64,000 nt of DNA from Gymnopus androsaceus JB14 (GCA_009733575.1 ML769388.1:372001-436000), one strand, 5' to 3'; shown: positions 1 through 10,046, numbered from the stretch's first letter. Notes: generated by a model not told the origin, from the sequence alone. A program made the numbers and translations.

Positions 1-2401
1 GAACTTTTTCCAAATCCACCTCCAGTTCCCCAATCGCTACCTCTCGGTTTTGAATTACACGTTCCAGCGCATCCACTTTTTCCGTAAGCGCTAGCTTTGC
101 GCCAGTAAGCTCAACAATCTTCGGACGCATCTCATCCAGCGAGTGCATCAGGTTCGTACCCTCTTCTTGAAGTTCCTTTTGGGCCCTTTCCGCATTCTCT
201 GCACGTCTATTCGCGATCTTTGCCTCGTTTTGGGCAGTCTGCAACTGTCGCGAATTGGCTGCTAGTTCAGTGGCTGCATCTGACAACTTTTCTTGTAGAA
301 GAGCCAATGCCTTCTGCGTGCTTTCCATCTCTGTCTGCAGCGAAAGCTTGTCTTGAGAGAGGGTCTCTTTCTCCGAGATCGTTTGTGTGAGCTGCGATTC
401 GACCAGCTTGTGCTGGACATGGAGGTCGGAATGTTTAGATTTCCATTCGTTTTCGCCTTCGCTATGTGTTCGTATGCGTGATTCGAGTTCGTCTCGTTCG
501 GATCTGAGAGAAGAATGTTCCTGAGGTAATGTAAGTACCATGTGCAGACTAAAAGTGAAGAAGCCTCACTTGTTTAAGTTTCGAGAGTTGGAATTCGATT
601 TCATCCGCACGATCCTGAGTGTTTTTGAGGGACTCCTCCAAGCGGTCAGCTCGGTCATCGCTTTGGATCTGTTCCTCAAGCTCACGAACCCGACGACGAT
701 GTTTCTCGGCCTCTTTGCGGGATGAAGTCAACGAGCCATTGGCTATCTGCAGTTGGCGTTCCTGTATTCACGCAGTCAGTATAATTTATCAAACAGGACA
801 ATCGAGTAGTAGCTACAACTCACCTGGTCTTTTGTTTTATCTGCTAATGTTTTTTCTGTAGCTTCCAAAGTCTGTATTCTTGTTGTAGAATCTTGGATTT
901 CGGCTCGAAGCTGCTGCAAATGCTCTTCCAGATTACTTGACTTCAGTTGCTCTTCAGCAAGCAGCCGTTCAGTCTCCTGGGAACCTGTTATGAGAGAGAT
1001 ATCAGACTCGTGCTTTTTTTGGTAGGGAAGAAGCCGTACGCGACTCTACATCTGACAAGCGTTCTAGGTCGGAAGTTAAGGCAGCCTTTTCCGAAACCAG
1101 TAAAGAAATCGTCTGTTGCTCGTTCCGGAGAGAAGCTTCTGTGTCAGCCTGAAGCTGCTGGAACTGCTGTTCGAGTTGACTCGAATGTCGACGGAGCTCC
1201 TCTAGAGCTTTCTCACTCTGTTGCAGTTCTGAGATGCGGGCTAAGAACAGAAACTTCGAAGACGTAGATAGTATTCACGTACTAGATGTAGCATCGTCCA
1301 ACTTTCCATTCAGGTCACTTTTTAGCTTCTCAATCTCAGTCTTCAAAGCATTCTCGGACTGCTGTAACCCTGAGTTCTAGTTAGACAGGTGAAACTCGGA
1401 TAGAGATGGAACCTACTAGCTTTTGCAGTCTCGAGCTCAGTCAAAGTGCTCTTCATATTCTTATTTTCGGCTCTCAAGTTGGTTTCGGTTCGCTGAAGAT
1501 CTGTAGGCGATTAGAACCTAATGCAGCCGAATATGGATTCGAGGCCGTACTAGATTTTGAAGCTTCCGCTTGTGCCAAATTAGCTCGTAATGCGTCCATC
1601 TCGGTCTTCAGTGAGGATTCACGCTTTACCCAGTCTGATGAACCATTAGTTGGGGTGACAGAGCCATCGAGAATAAACATACCGGATTTCGCAGTCTCCA
1701 GTGGTGTGAGCTTTGCTACGAGAGTTTCATTCTCGGATTTCACAGAGTTTGCAGCTTTCTGTGATTCTAAGGTTCCAACATGAATTGTTCATACTAGGGA
1801 TCCGTCGCGAAGAAGACATACCAGCTTTCTCCGACTCCAACCGCTCTATCTTTAGGTTCAACTCCTCATTCTCTTTCCTGAAATAATTGATCTCCTCTTG
1901 CAACTGCATTGCTTGACGGCCATTGATTAGAGTTGAAGTAAAATCCGCAGAAACTGGGGTACTGGGATCATTCACTGCAGCCGTGGGCGGAGGAGCTGGC
2001 GGAGGAGTGCCCACTCGCGTCAATGAGGATAACCACGACGTGTCATTGTTATCGTCTGCAATGAAGCTATTTCCAGAGAACCGAAACGACAGAGTCAGCT
2101 CAAGGTTGCCCAGAGCAATCCAGTATACACTCACACGTCGCTAAGATCTCGTTTCTCGGGTTCGAGTTCAGCAGGTGCAGGTGCAGGTTCCGGAGGCGCT
2201 GGAGAGAAGGCACGCTCGCTAATTGGTGAAGTTACTCCAGGAGTAGATCCTGAAGGGGTTCCGGCCTTCTTCGCCTGGCGCTTCTTGAGCTGAAAGAATG
2301 CAAATGTCCAATTAATTCTTGTCGTGTCAGTTACTGGAAGTAGTAAAAGCTACCATAGCCTTCGCTCGAGCAGCTTTAGCAGCACGATCATCTTCAGACA
2401 T
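1..2401 (-). CDS. Golgin-like coiled-coil protein (C-terminus outside the window)
   Basis: The start codon is at 2401-2399. Exon 1 (2401-2354) ends in a Met codon, and after an intron exon 2 begins at 2289, giving MSEDDRAAKAARAKAM followed by LKKRQAKKAGTPSG. A Pro/Ala-rich linker follows, and further exons down to base 1 encode long heptad-like stretches such as EEINYFRKENEELNLKIERL. The basic Ala/Lys N-terminus followed by a Pro-rich linker and an extended coiled coil resembles golgins (GM130/Rud3-like tethers on Golgi membranes). That family assignment is inference; a generic coiled-coil scaffold is possible. Many short introns interrupt the coiled coil, and the C-terminus, where a GRIP or GRAB domain would sit, is not in the window. 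Confidence 0.65.
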
Positions 2402-2884
2402 CTCAGCGAGGACTTGGGTCTAGGACTGAGCCACGTTGGGCCAGGTAGTAAAGTATAGGTAGATTTGAGGTAGAAAGTTGCGTCGAACGTGTGACTGACG
2501 CCCTATACAAGTTCACTAGCGCCCACGGATTAGAGTAATTTCCTTGTTCCAATAGTTAGAATATGAATTTATCGCTATATATGAGGCATCAGAAGCAAAC
2601 GAGAGAATAAAACAGAAAAATATGTAGCCAAAGAATATGTAAACCACAAGTTAGAACAAAAGCCATGTTTAGAGAAAGATAGAGAGGCAGAGCGAGAGAA
2701 AAACGGCGTGCAATAAGAATATTTAGCATGTAACGACAGACTCGGAGGCGCCCATTCCGAAAATACGACGAAAGGGCGCAGGTAAGATAGGCAAATGATC
2801 ATATAAGATGATGAAGAGCAAGTAGTGGGGTGCTCAAAGTGAGAAAGGTGTCCAGCAATGAAAAAATCGTAGCTCTATAATACA

Positions 2885-4153
2885 TCATGCCCACACCTAA
2901 TTGACAAAAAAAGTATTAATATAGCCCGAATAAGAAAGAGATGACTGCTTACCCTAAGAGTACTGTCCCAACTACCAGTACAAAGCGCCATGCCGTCGGT
3001 GCTGACACCCAAGCAACTGACGCGGTTTTCGTGTCCAGTTAATACACCAACACGTTCACCCTTGAGTGTATCCCAGACATTGCACGTCCAGTCATCGTAA
3101 CCACCGAACAAAATTCGTCCAGAGATCGAGAAGGCTACGGATGTGATACCGCAAAGGATGTTGTCATGAGTAAACGTGTTGAGCTCTCTGTCAGCCCGAA
3201 TGTCGAATAATCGACAGGAAGCATCGTCAGAGCCAGTAGCGAACGCATCGCCATTGGGGAAGAATCTAGGAACAGGATTTAGTTAAACATGCGTTTTGAT
3301 AAAGGAGTGAGGCACGCACTGTACGGCGTTGATATCAGATTCATGCCCAGTGAATGTTTGAGTCGCACGGCCACTTCTGATGTCCCAAAGCTTGGCAGTA
3401 GCATCACAAGCTCCCGAGACGAAAACATTCTGGTTGGGGCCCAGTGACAAGCTGTGCAATCGATTAAGTATTGAAGAAAAAATAAAGCAACGAATAGGAG
3501 CAAACCTCATAACATCACCAGTATGGTCACTAAATTCTACGACTCTCACACCAGCCTCGATATCCCACAACATGCAAGTCATGTCTCCAGAGCTGGTCAC
3601 GATTTGTCTGTCATTGAGGAAACGACAGCAACTCAGGTAACCGGAATGGGCGCTCAGTTCTCTTGCACCTCGCATGTTGGTGCCTTCCTTGCTGTTGAGA
3701 TTATATATGGAGCAGATGTTGTCAAGACCACCGCAAGCGACAAAGTTGCCTGAAGGAGAGTAGGCGCAGGTCATGACCCAGCTAGATCGTAAAGGAATAG
3801 CATGGACTTTGTTGGTGGTGTAGGCATCCCAGACGATGAGTTTACCGTCCTGAGAAGCCGAGACGAGATGTCTCCTATCGGCAGCCCAATGCATAGCGTA
3901 AATTTTGGCAAGATGACCTCGTAGGGCTCGTCTGGGCCGCATGACAATACGAGGAAGAGCGTCAACTTCAGCAGCCATTGCACGCACTAAAGGGGCAAGC
4001 TTTGAGTGAGCAAAACTTGGAGAACAATGAGAATTACTCACAGCTGGTATCCGCCGACGACTCCTTCTTTGCACGAATCTTCTCCTTTAGGCTCTCAGCC
4101 TCTCTGCGAGCAGCAGCGATACGCTCCTGAATATCACCTTGATTTTGAGACAT
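2885..4153 (-). CDS. Heterotrimeric G-protein beta subunit (seven WD40 repeats)
   Basis: Seven WD40 blades can be read across several exons: [68 protein letters not shown], the [14 protein letters not shown] blade, [12 protein letters not shown] and the final SWDSTLR-VW blade. The N-terminus [20 protein letters not shown] is the amphipathic helix that pairs with G-gamma. The last exon is only 12 nt (2896-2885) and encodes Val-Trp-Ala-stop. Order, length (about 350 residues) and the helix fit Gbeta of the STE4/SfaD/GPB1 type, which acts at the plasma membrane in pheromone and nutrient signalling. Divergent WD proteins such as RACK1 lack this N-terminal helix. The gene lies head-to-tail upstream of the golgin gene. 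Confidence 0.93.
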
Positions 4154-4409
4154 GTTTTTGAGTGTATGTGGTGAAAGACGAGCTGGAAATAACGGAAATG
4201 CAAGGAAATTGCTGCTGGCAACTGTGATTAATGAAGAGAATGAGGTAAGATGGAAAAAAGCAGCCTACAATGTTCAAAGGAAAGGGCAAGTGCCGAAATT
4301 TCGGTCAAAGGTGGAAGGATTATAGCAGGGATCCTTTCGAGCTAGTCTTGTTTACCTACGAGGCAGGACGACCAATGAAAGAAAACCCAGTCTCAGCGGC
4401 GACGAGTTG

Positions 4410-4725
4410 ATGCAAGTCGTGATGGAAGTAGGTGGGAAAATCGAACAATTATTGAGCTACATTAATAAGCAGTTCAGTAGGGGTCAATTTGTCATTATTT
4501 CCGAGGTATTTCTCCTAACTTTACGAGTCTATCCGGTCTCTCCTCTTTCCTTTGTCTTAGGAGCGCGCGCAGGGCGCGTCTTTCTACTTCGCAGTGCGCA
4601 TCATCGTACTTCCAGGCACGGAACGATCGGAGCTCCTCGCTTTCTGGCCAGCAGTCTCGCAGGCTCTGACAGATACAAAAGCTTTGGCACTGGCTGGCAG
4701 CTTTGCTCGTTCCGCCATTCTATAG
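4410..4725 (+). CDS. Possible small two-exon protein of unknown function
   Basis: An 86-residue product is read from ATG 4410 by splicing 4410-4505 to 4561-4725. The intron has GTATTT at the donor, CTAAC-like branch sequence and TTGTCTTAG at the acceptor, and the frame is kept. Exon 1 reads MQVVMEVGGKIEQLLSYINK and exon 2 contains FYFAVRIIVLPG and ELLAFWPAVSQALTDTKALA, so the composition looks protein-like. I recognise no family. Exon 1 stays open upstream to 4326 without a better ATG, so the true 5' end may be elsewhere or this may be a relic. Confidence 0.33.
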
Positions 4726-5997
4726 GACCATCATCGGTACACTAGCGATGGAAGCCCGGCTGATTGATCATTACTGCGTGCTTATCATTCACATTCCACA
4801 CAGATTTTTGTGAACGGTGCCCAATACTTTTGTTTCAGCCAGGTACAATCCGTCTCTGTTGACCAATACATCTGTTGGTTTGGAACACCGGCCCACTGAC
4901 AGTCACTGCACGTAGCTTCCATTTTGAAGTTGTAGAAGTCTCCCAAATTTTATGATTGAGATTTGGTTGATTTACCAACATCTGGAGCCACGGCGCGGTA
5001 AGGCCTATTTAATTATATTCTTCCGCCTACATGTTCCATCGTACGAGAAGCTTATTTTGTTCGATAGAAATTGGAGCTTCTTGGAACAGAAATAATAGTG
5101 GTTGTTACATGCGGGCATATTTCTGCGCAATTAATTCCCGTTTGTACTGTTTAGACTTTCAGCTCTTAGGCCCGCGGTTGGTCCTTGTTTCAAAGTGAGT
5201 TGAGCTCCATGATAGTAACGAGTAAACTACGGCTGGACACATTTCTTTCAGCAATCCAAGTTCTGATCACGATCAGTTCGGTTCTGCATTCCAGGAGGTG
5301 CACCACATGAACTGCTCGCAATCCCGTCCAGAATGAAATACCCGGCCTTTGTGGTGATCTCGTCTTCCAATTACTCCCACTTCATTATTTTCTGAATATC
5401 ATCTTCAGGCAATGCTAGCTTCGTTAACGAGAACCAGATACACCATTGAAACATTTCCTGGATCCGCGGCGCGCTTCTGGTTATCAGATCGCGGGAAGCA
5501 GGGTCAACTTTTAGAAAGTGGGAGAATCATCGTGGCTTGGATCGCTCTCAACCTATCAACGATAAGGGCTCAATAGCTACTTCGCGGAGCTTGAACTGAC
5601 CTCGACCACTGGCTGAGAACAGGACGGCTGATAGTGCAATAGCACTAGCGCTTATCCGGTGCTCGAAATTGACAATCACAGCTGAACCACAAAACTACGG
5701 TTGATGCAAGAAAATGGAGTCAGAGTAAATGTCAGTTTTGCTACTCCGCCATATTCATCGCATTATTCTTCTAGCGCTTGCGCTTCCGACATGTACGCTG
5801 TTTTTTAATCGAATAAACGCCCAACTTATCCCAAGCTCGCAGTTGTGTTTTTTATCGGTCTCCTCGTATACTCGAGCAATACACTGTGAGTCTGTAAGCG
5901 CTCATCTTCAACCACACACATACCCTGGTAAAATGCTTTGAATAATGACAGGAAAGTGCGTCGAATTTTACTAGCCTGAGAAACGAGCGTTTGATCC
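4726..5997. other. Intergenic stretch without recognisable gene
   Basis: About 1.27 kb with only short open frames. The longest plus-strand one (5729-5941) begins with hydrophobic residues but has no further support. I see no repeat, RNA gene or domain signature. Confidence 0.5.
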
Positions 5998-6289
5998 ATG
6001 CCTCGAGTTGTTACTTCAGGAAAAATGACTCTCAGACTCAGTTTTTTGATTTCTTTTATAAATTTTGGCGCTTTGATCCTTGGAATTTTTGTTTTCCCCG
6101 TAGGTCTTCGTCCATCCAACAAGCCTCTCGGAAACAAAATGACCCCTCAACTGAGAAAGGAATTCAAAACATTGCCTGCTATGCGGAATTTAGTAAGTTC
6201 GTCCATATGGACTGGTCTTCATTTCTAGTATGCTCACTGACACCTGGATTCAGTTTCTCTCAATACTCATAGCAATCAATGATGCTTAA
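5998..6289 (+). CDS. Small single-pass membrane or secreted protein, two exons
   Basis: Exon 1 (5998-6192) and exon 2 (6254-6289) join in frame across a consensus intron with GTAAGT donor, CTGAC branch and TTCAG acceptor. The second in-frame Met at 6025 gives a 67-residue product that starts with MTLRLSFLISFINFGALILG, a strongly hydrophobic segment fitting a signal anchor; starting at 5998 gives 76 residues. The rest is basic, for example KMTPQLRKEFKTLPAMRNL. I know no family for it. It lies about 130 bp upstream of the first dsRBD mini-gene on the same strand. Confidence 0.42.
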
Positions 6290-6420
6290 GCTGAATGGAA
6301 TTCAGAGCCCCGCCTTCGGAACTGCTAGATATTTGTAGGCAGGAGGAAGTCCTTTAAAACTGCGATGTCGCGAAAGCATAGAACCCACTACTATTCACCT
6401 TGTATAATTCCCAGAGCTAG

Positions 6421-6751
6421 ATGGCTGAACGTTAGTACTGTCTCAGTCGGGAATGTTTTGACTGACCACGATTGAACAGATCCTCGTACTGCGCTCAACA
6501 ACTGGTCTGCTCGGACGGGTAAAAACATTTTCTATCAGGAGCAGCGCTTTGGCCCCCAACATGCTGAAGTTTGGATTGTCAAAGTTTACGGTGCGTCGAA
6601 TTATGCTTCGGGTTTTGTAGAAGACTCAATGCCGATTCTAGTGGACGGAGAGCAGTATGGCGCCGGCCAAGCGACGCGTAAAGAAACCGCGAAAGAGGCC
6701 GCTGCTATTCAAGCTGTAAATGTCCTGAGGAATTACGGGCACCAAGTTTGA
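6421..6751 (+). CDS. dsRBD mini-protein A (single double-stranded RNA-binding domain)
   Basis: Exon 1 (6421-6430, ATGGCTGAAC) joins exon 2 (6480-6751) across a GTTAGT..AACAG intron, giving 93 residues. Almost the whole protein is one dsRBD: helix 1 TALNNWSARTGKNIFYQE, the loop-2 motif GPQHAEVW, a beta strand WIVKVYGAS, then GAGQATRKETAKEAAAIQAV, which covers the G.G.(S/T).K..AK..AA helix-2 signature. The insertion between beta 2 and beta 3 (about residues 48-60) is slightly longer than usual. The key dsRNA contacts of the family, the GP.H loop and the basic K..AK helix, are present. No catalytic, helicase or localisation domain is attached. It may bind dsRNA alone or dimerise with other dsRBD proteins; that role is inference. 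It is the first of three paralogs in tandem. Confidence 0.82.
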
Positions 6752-7657
6752 CCGGCCAGAAATATCCCGACCATTAACACCCAAACTACAGCAGCCCTTC
6801 CGATATGGAGATTAGACCGGGCTTAATATTTATTTCAACAGAATCTCTATTTAATTATCTAGTGCTTATATTAGTACTTATCCAACTCTAATATTATTAT
6901 CAGCACCCAGGTTCAACCAAGGTTCACCCCTATCGCGCGCCCACACTGTTTCTCACAGTCCATCAACTTTGTTTCTCTTTTCGAACCATTCAACCATTCA
7001 ACTAAGCTCAACGTTCAATGTTGCTTCGCTTGTGTTGGATCGCCGACGACACTCCTTCTTTACTTGTCTCGAATGCTACAGCTCCTCAGACCTTCATTTC
7101 CGTCTTGTGATTGATCACAATCGCTCGGAGGTAACGTTCCTCTCGAGATGGCTTTCCCCACTAGCAAATATAGTACAGGTAATTCGTCAACTCATCTATG
7201 CCAACTTCCTGATAATTGTCGTTTATGAAGCAACGCAGAATGGAACCCTGGAGCGGAAAGACCAGGCGGACTCGTCATGTTCATACAGCTCATATCGCGA
7301 TGGCCGAGACCTGAGAAGACCGCCCATGAGAATACGAACCCTCATCGATGAAAAGTTCCAATCCATTGAATCTCGAGGTTTGCTTGCTTGTTCTGCTTTG
7401 CTTGGAGGAAAATACATGATGTCTCATGCGTCGTCGACGATCTTCTCTTGCTATTTTCATGCTCTCTGTACTACTAGCAAACGGTGTCAATATCCAGCCA
7501 TGAATGAAACCGATCGTCATCTCCACATGAATATCCTCAAGACTCACTGTTGCTGGAGGGTTTTCATTCTACGCGGCGGCTCGGAGGCTTTGGACGAGGG
7601 TATAAAGTAGTGAGGAGCTCGAAAAAAAAGATATTCCACAACACACCAACCTTCTAA
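6752..7657. other. Intergenic stretch between dsRBD genes A and B
   Basis: Contains AT-rich sequence after gene A, then a 213-codon plus-strand open frame at 6969-7610. That frame has no recognisable domain, is not supported by codon pattern and begins at no convincing start. A short ATG at 7149 followed by a GTAATT donor could begin another tiny spliced gene, but I could not build a convincing product. The 3' end holds the presumptive promoter of gene B. Confidence 0.4.
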
Positions 7658-8071
7658 ATGGCAAATATCCGTACGTATCACTCGCTCTGGCTCTCATAGA
7701 AGCAGCGATATACTCATCTGAACTATTTTCACAGAAGGAACTATAGCACTAAACAACTGTGGGCATTCCTCTTTAACGATATATCCATTTCTGACTTCCC
7801 AACTTTCAGTCTTGCAAAAAAAAAATCGCCTTGATGCTCTAAGCTGGCTAGAGTCTACCTCTGGTCCGAGACATGCTCAAGAGTGGAAATGTGTTTGCAA
7901 GAGTGAGCTCGAAATGGTTTATTTTTCCTCCGGTTTCTAGCATTCTGATCGCCACTCACTGTAGTCGAAGGACAAATCAAAGGCACTGGAACTGCAGCAA
8001 ACAGACATGTTGCCAAGGACATCGCTGCAAATCAAGCTCTGAGGGATTTGGTAGATGCCGCCTGGTCTTGA
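7658..8071 (+). CDS. dsRBD mini-protein B (single double-stranded RNA-binding domain)
   Basis: Four exons, 7658-7670, 7735-7758, 7810-7902 and 7965-8071, splice in frame to a 78-residue protein that is only recognisable after splicing. It starts MANIQGTIALNNFLQKKNRL, followed by DALSWLESTSGPRHAQEW, then strand KCVCKIEGQIKGTGTAA and helix 2 NRHVAKDIAANQALRDLV. The helix 1 LNN.LQ, the GP.H loop and the AK..AA helix are all in place, so this is a complete minimal dsRBD. Helix 2 has NRHVAK where classical domains have KK.AK, so affinity may be lower. The first intron falls just after codon 4 in phase 1, as in gene A. A 158-bp tandem duplication begins inside the last exon. Confidence 0.8.
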
Positions 8072-8337
8072 TTGAATCGTTACACTTTGCTTTTTCTAAA
8101 ATAGTTCTCCTAATTTTGGGCGTCATATTTATTTTGTGTTAGTTTTACATTTTATTTATTTAGCAAGTGTTAGGGAATGTCGCTGCAAATCAAGCTCTGA
8201 GGGATTTGGTAGATGCCGCCTGGTCTCGATTGAATCGTTACACTTTGCTTTTTCTAAAATAGTTCTCCTAATTTTTGGCGTCATATCTATTTTGTGTTAG
8301 TTTTACATTTTATCTATTTAGCAAGTGTTAGGGAATG
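8023..8337 (+). repeat. 158-bp tandem direct repeat, two copies
   Basis: Copy 1 is 8023-8180 and copy 2 is 8181-8337. I count about four differences, so the copies are roughly 97% identical. The unit holds the last 16 codons and 3' flank of dsRBD gene B. In copy 2 the TGA that stops gene B is CGA. Such high identity in a non-conserved 3' flank points to a recent duplication. Confidence 0.93.
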
Positions 8338-8993
8338 AAGCAAACTCAACTACCTGTTGGAAAGATTCTCAAAGTTGGAATTGGGTCCCTCGTGTACTGG
8401 ATGCACTAATGAAAAAAAAAAACTTCGGATCGTTATTCAGTGATATGAGTGATGTAGTAGCCGCGATACAATGAGTTTGAAACGCAAGTCTTGTTACTAC
8501 TATGACACCACTTTGCGACGTATCATACTCCCTTTCGTCATGGAATGTAAAAGCTGATAAGATGCATCTAAAGATTCAAAGCTGCAAAAGCCGGTTACAC
8601 CGCGACAGTGGATCAAGAAACGACCTGAAGATAAACACTGTCGAAACATCGTTTTTCAATATCGTTATCTGAAGAAAGGAGTTAGTACTTCTACTTCAAG
8701 CAAGCGTCTCCGTCAGACTGACTACTGACATACTGAGATTCGGCGCTCGCACCTTTCCTTGCTCAGTTTGTTGTAGCGGTTAATTTTGGTAATAGCCTAC
8801 CCGGAGTGCACACATGGTAGGTATCGTATCTGGTATCCGAACGGTCTCCTTTCTGAAAGCCTTAACTGACCGCATCTCAGGGTACTCAGCCAGACCTCGG
8901 ATGATTAGGCACTTAGCAGTTTTGGTGCACATACATATCTCAAAGCTACAAAAGGACTCCCGACTTCATGGATTTCATACCATCCTCCTCGAC
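8338..8993. other. Intergenic stretch between dsRBD genes B and C
   Basis: No domain could be read in any frame. An 11-base A run lies at about 8410, and the 5' region of gene C makes up the end. A decayed fourth dsRBD copy was looked for and not seen. Confidence 0.45.
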
Positions 8994-9529
8994 ATGTCAA
9001 CTAGTAAGTGCCAATCCAACTGCAAGTGCGACGTCAGCTCATTATGATTTGTTTTCTCAGAATACACGACTCTGTCAACTAGTAAGTGCCAATCCAACTG
9101 CAAGTGCGACGTCAGCTCATTATGATTTGTTTTCTCAGAATACACGACTCAAATCAACAACTGCAAGTCTTGCTATTCGTCTCGCGTCTCTGGAAGCAGC
9201 TCACTATCTGGTGGTTATAGACTTCCAAGCTCAAGGTAGAGAGACGTCCGCGCTCACCTTTCAAGTGTCTTGCGAAGGAGCGTCCGACAAAGCTATGTGG
9301 ACTGTGGTCTGCAAGGGTACGGGCAGCACATTTTTCGTCTGATTTTTGTCTTGCTCACTGGCTCTCAAAGTTTCCGGGGAGCAGAAAGGCGTCGGAACTG
9401 CTTCAACAAAAGCTGTAGCGAAGGATTTGGCGTCCAAGGCAGCTCTTGAGGTATGTAGTTAGATAATAACTGAACGACTTCGATCCGGAGCTGAGGAACG
9501 TATAGGCTCTTGGCGTTGAAACCACCTGA
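8994..9529 (+). CDS. dsRBD mini-protein C (divergent double-stranded RNA-binding domain)
   Basis: Six exons, 8994-9003, 9061-9081, 9139-9162, 9221-9316, 9371-9450 and 9506-9529, splice in frame to 84 residues. The start is MSTKYTTLSTKYTTQINNYF, then QAQGRETSALTFQVSCEGAS, strand DKAMWTVVCKVSGEQKGVGT and helix 2 ASTKAVAKDLASKAALEALG. From INNYF to VVCK it has exactly the spacing of protein B, with introns at the same places and phases. The GP.H loop is replaced by EGASDK, so one of the usual dsRNA contacts is missing; TK.VAK in helix 2 is kept. Intron 3 (9163-9220) begins GCAAGT, the classic GC-AG donor, which is needed to keep the domain in frame. Exons 1-2 come from a 78-bp duplication. Confidence 0.72.
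8995..9150 (+). repeat. 78-bp tandem repeat duplicating an exon plus intron
   Basis: Bases 8995-9072 and 9073-9150 appear identical. The unit is one 57-nt intron plus 21 nt of coding sequence. Each copy keeps a GTAAGT donor and a TTTTCTCAG acceptor, so the duplication adds one in-frame exon encoding a seven-residue repeat (KYTTLST then KYTTQIN) at the N-terminus of dsRBD protein C. Confidence 0.92.
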
Positions 9530-9748
9530 CGGGCGCAGACGCCTAAGGGCCATCTCGTTCTTGAAGCTGCATAATTTTCCATGATGTCGCCTATGTACTA
9601 TATACATACACTACAATACACAGAATGAAGTCAATTTCGGATCGGTTCAATCAGATCTCGCTATTAGACGCGCTTTAGTTGAGCAGTGGCAGTGATAGCA
9701 ATTTCGCGGAGTTCGAATTTAACCGACGTTAACGTGTCACCAACGTCG

Positions 9749-10046
9749 ATGCAGAGTCGATTTGGACCATATATGGTGGCTGCTTTAGCAGGTGGGTTGA
9801 TTCAAAGGTAGTTTTGAGTTGAACACTAAAATCTAGTCCAGGAGTGGCAGCTTCAGTGTATGCATTCAAGCCTTATGCTTTTGGAGGTGCACAAATGTGA
9901 GTGGTTCCAAAATGCTTGGGTCAGAAATAAGTGTTCATTCTGTTGGCTCAAGGATGCAACCTGTGCTCGAACCTGATAAAACGGCTGCGAAGTCTGATAC
10001 GACTACATCGCAGCCAGACCTCAGTAAAAATGACAAAAAGGAATAA
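9749..10046 (+). CDS. Small single-pass membrane protein, probably mitochondrial
   Basis: Exons 9749-9791, 9842-9896 and 9953-10046 splice in frame to 63 residues. The product starts MQSRFGPYMVAALAGVAASV, continues YAFKPYAFGG, and ends in a hydrophilic Lys/Asp-rich tail, DLSKNDKKE. One N-terminal transmembrane helix with almost no acidic residues ahead of it, followed by a charged tail, fits small inner-membrane subunits or assembly factors. That localisation is inference and I recognise no named family. It is convergent with the SAD1 gene. Confidence 0.6.

Noticed and set aside
6969..7610. 213-codon plus-strand open frame between dsRBD genes A and B
   Set aside because: It has no recognisable domain, begins in a place without a good start and has composition typical of chance frames. 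Short overlapping minus frames look equally likely.
8338..8993. A possible fourth dsRBD copy between genes B and C
   Set aside because: No LNN, GP.H or AK..AA segment could be read in any frame here.
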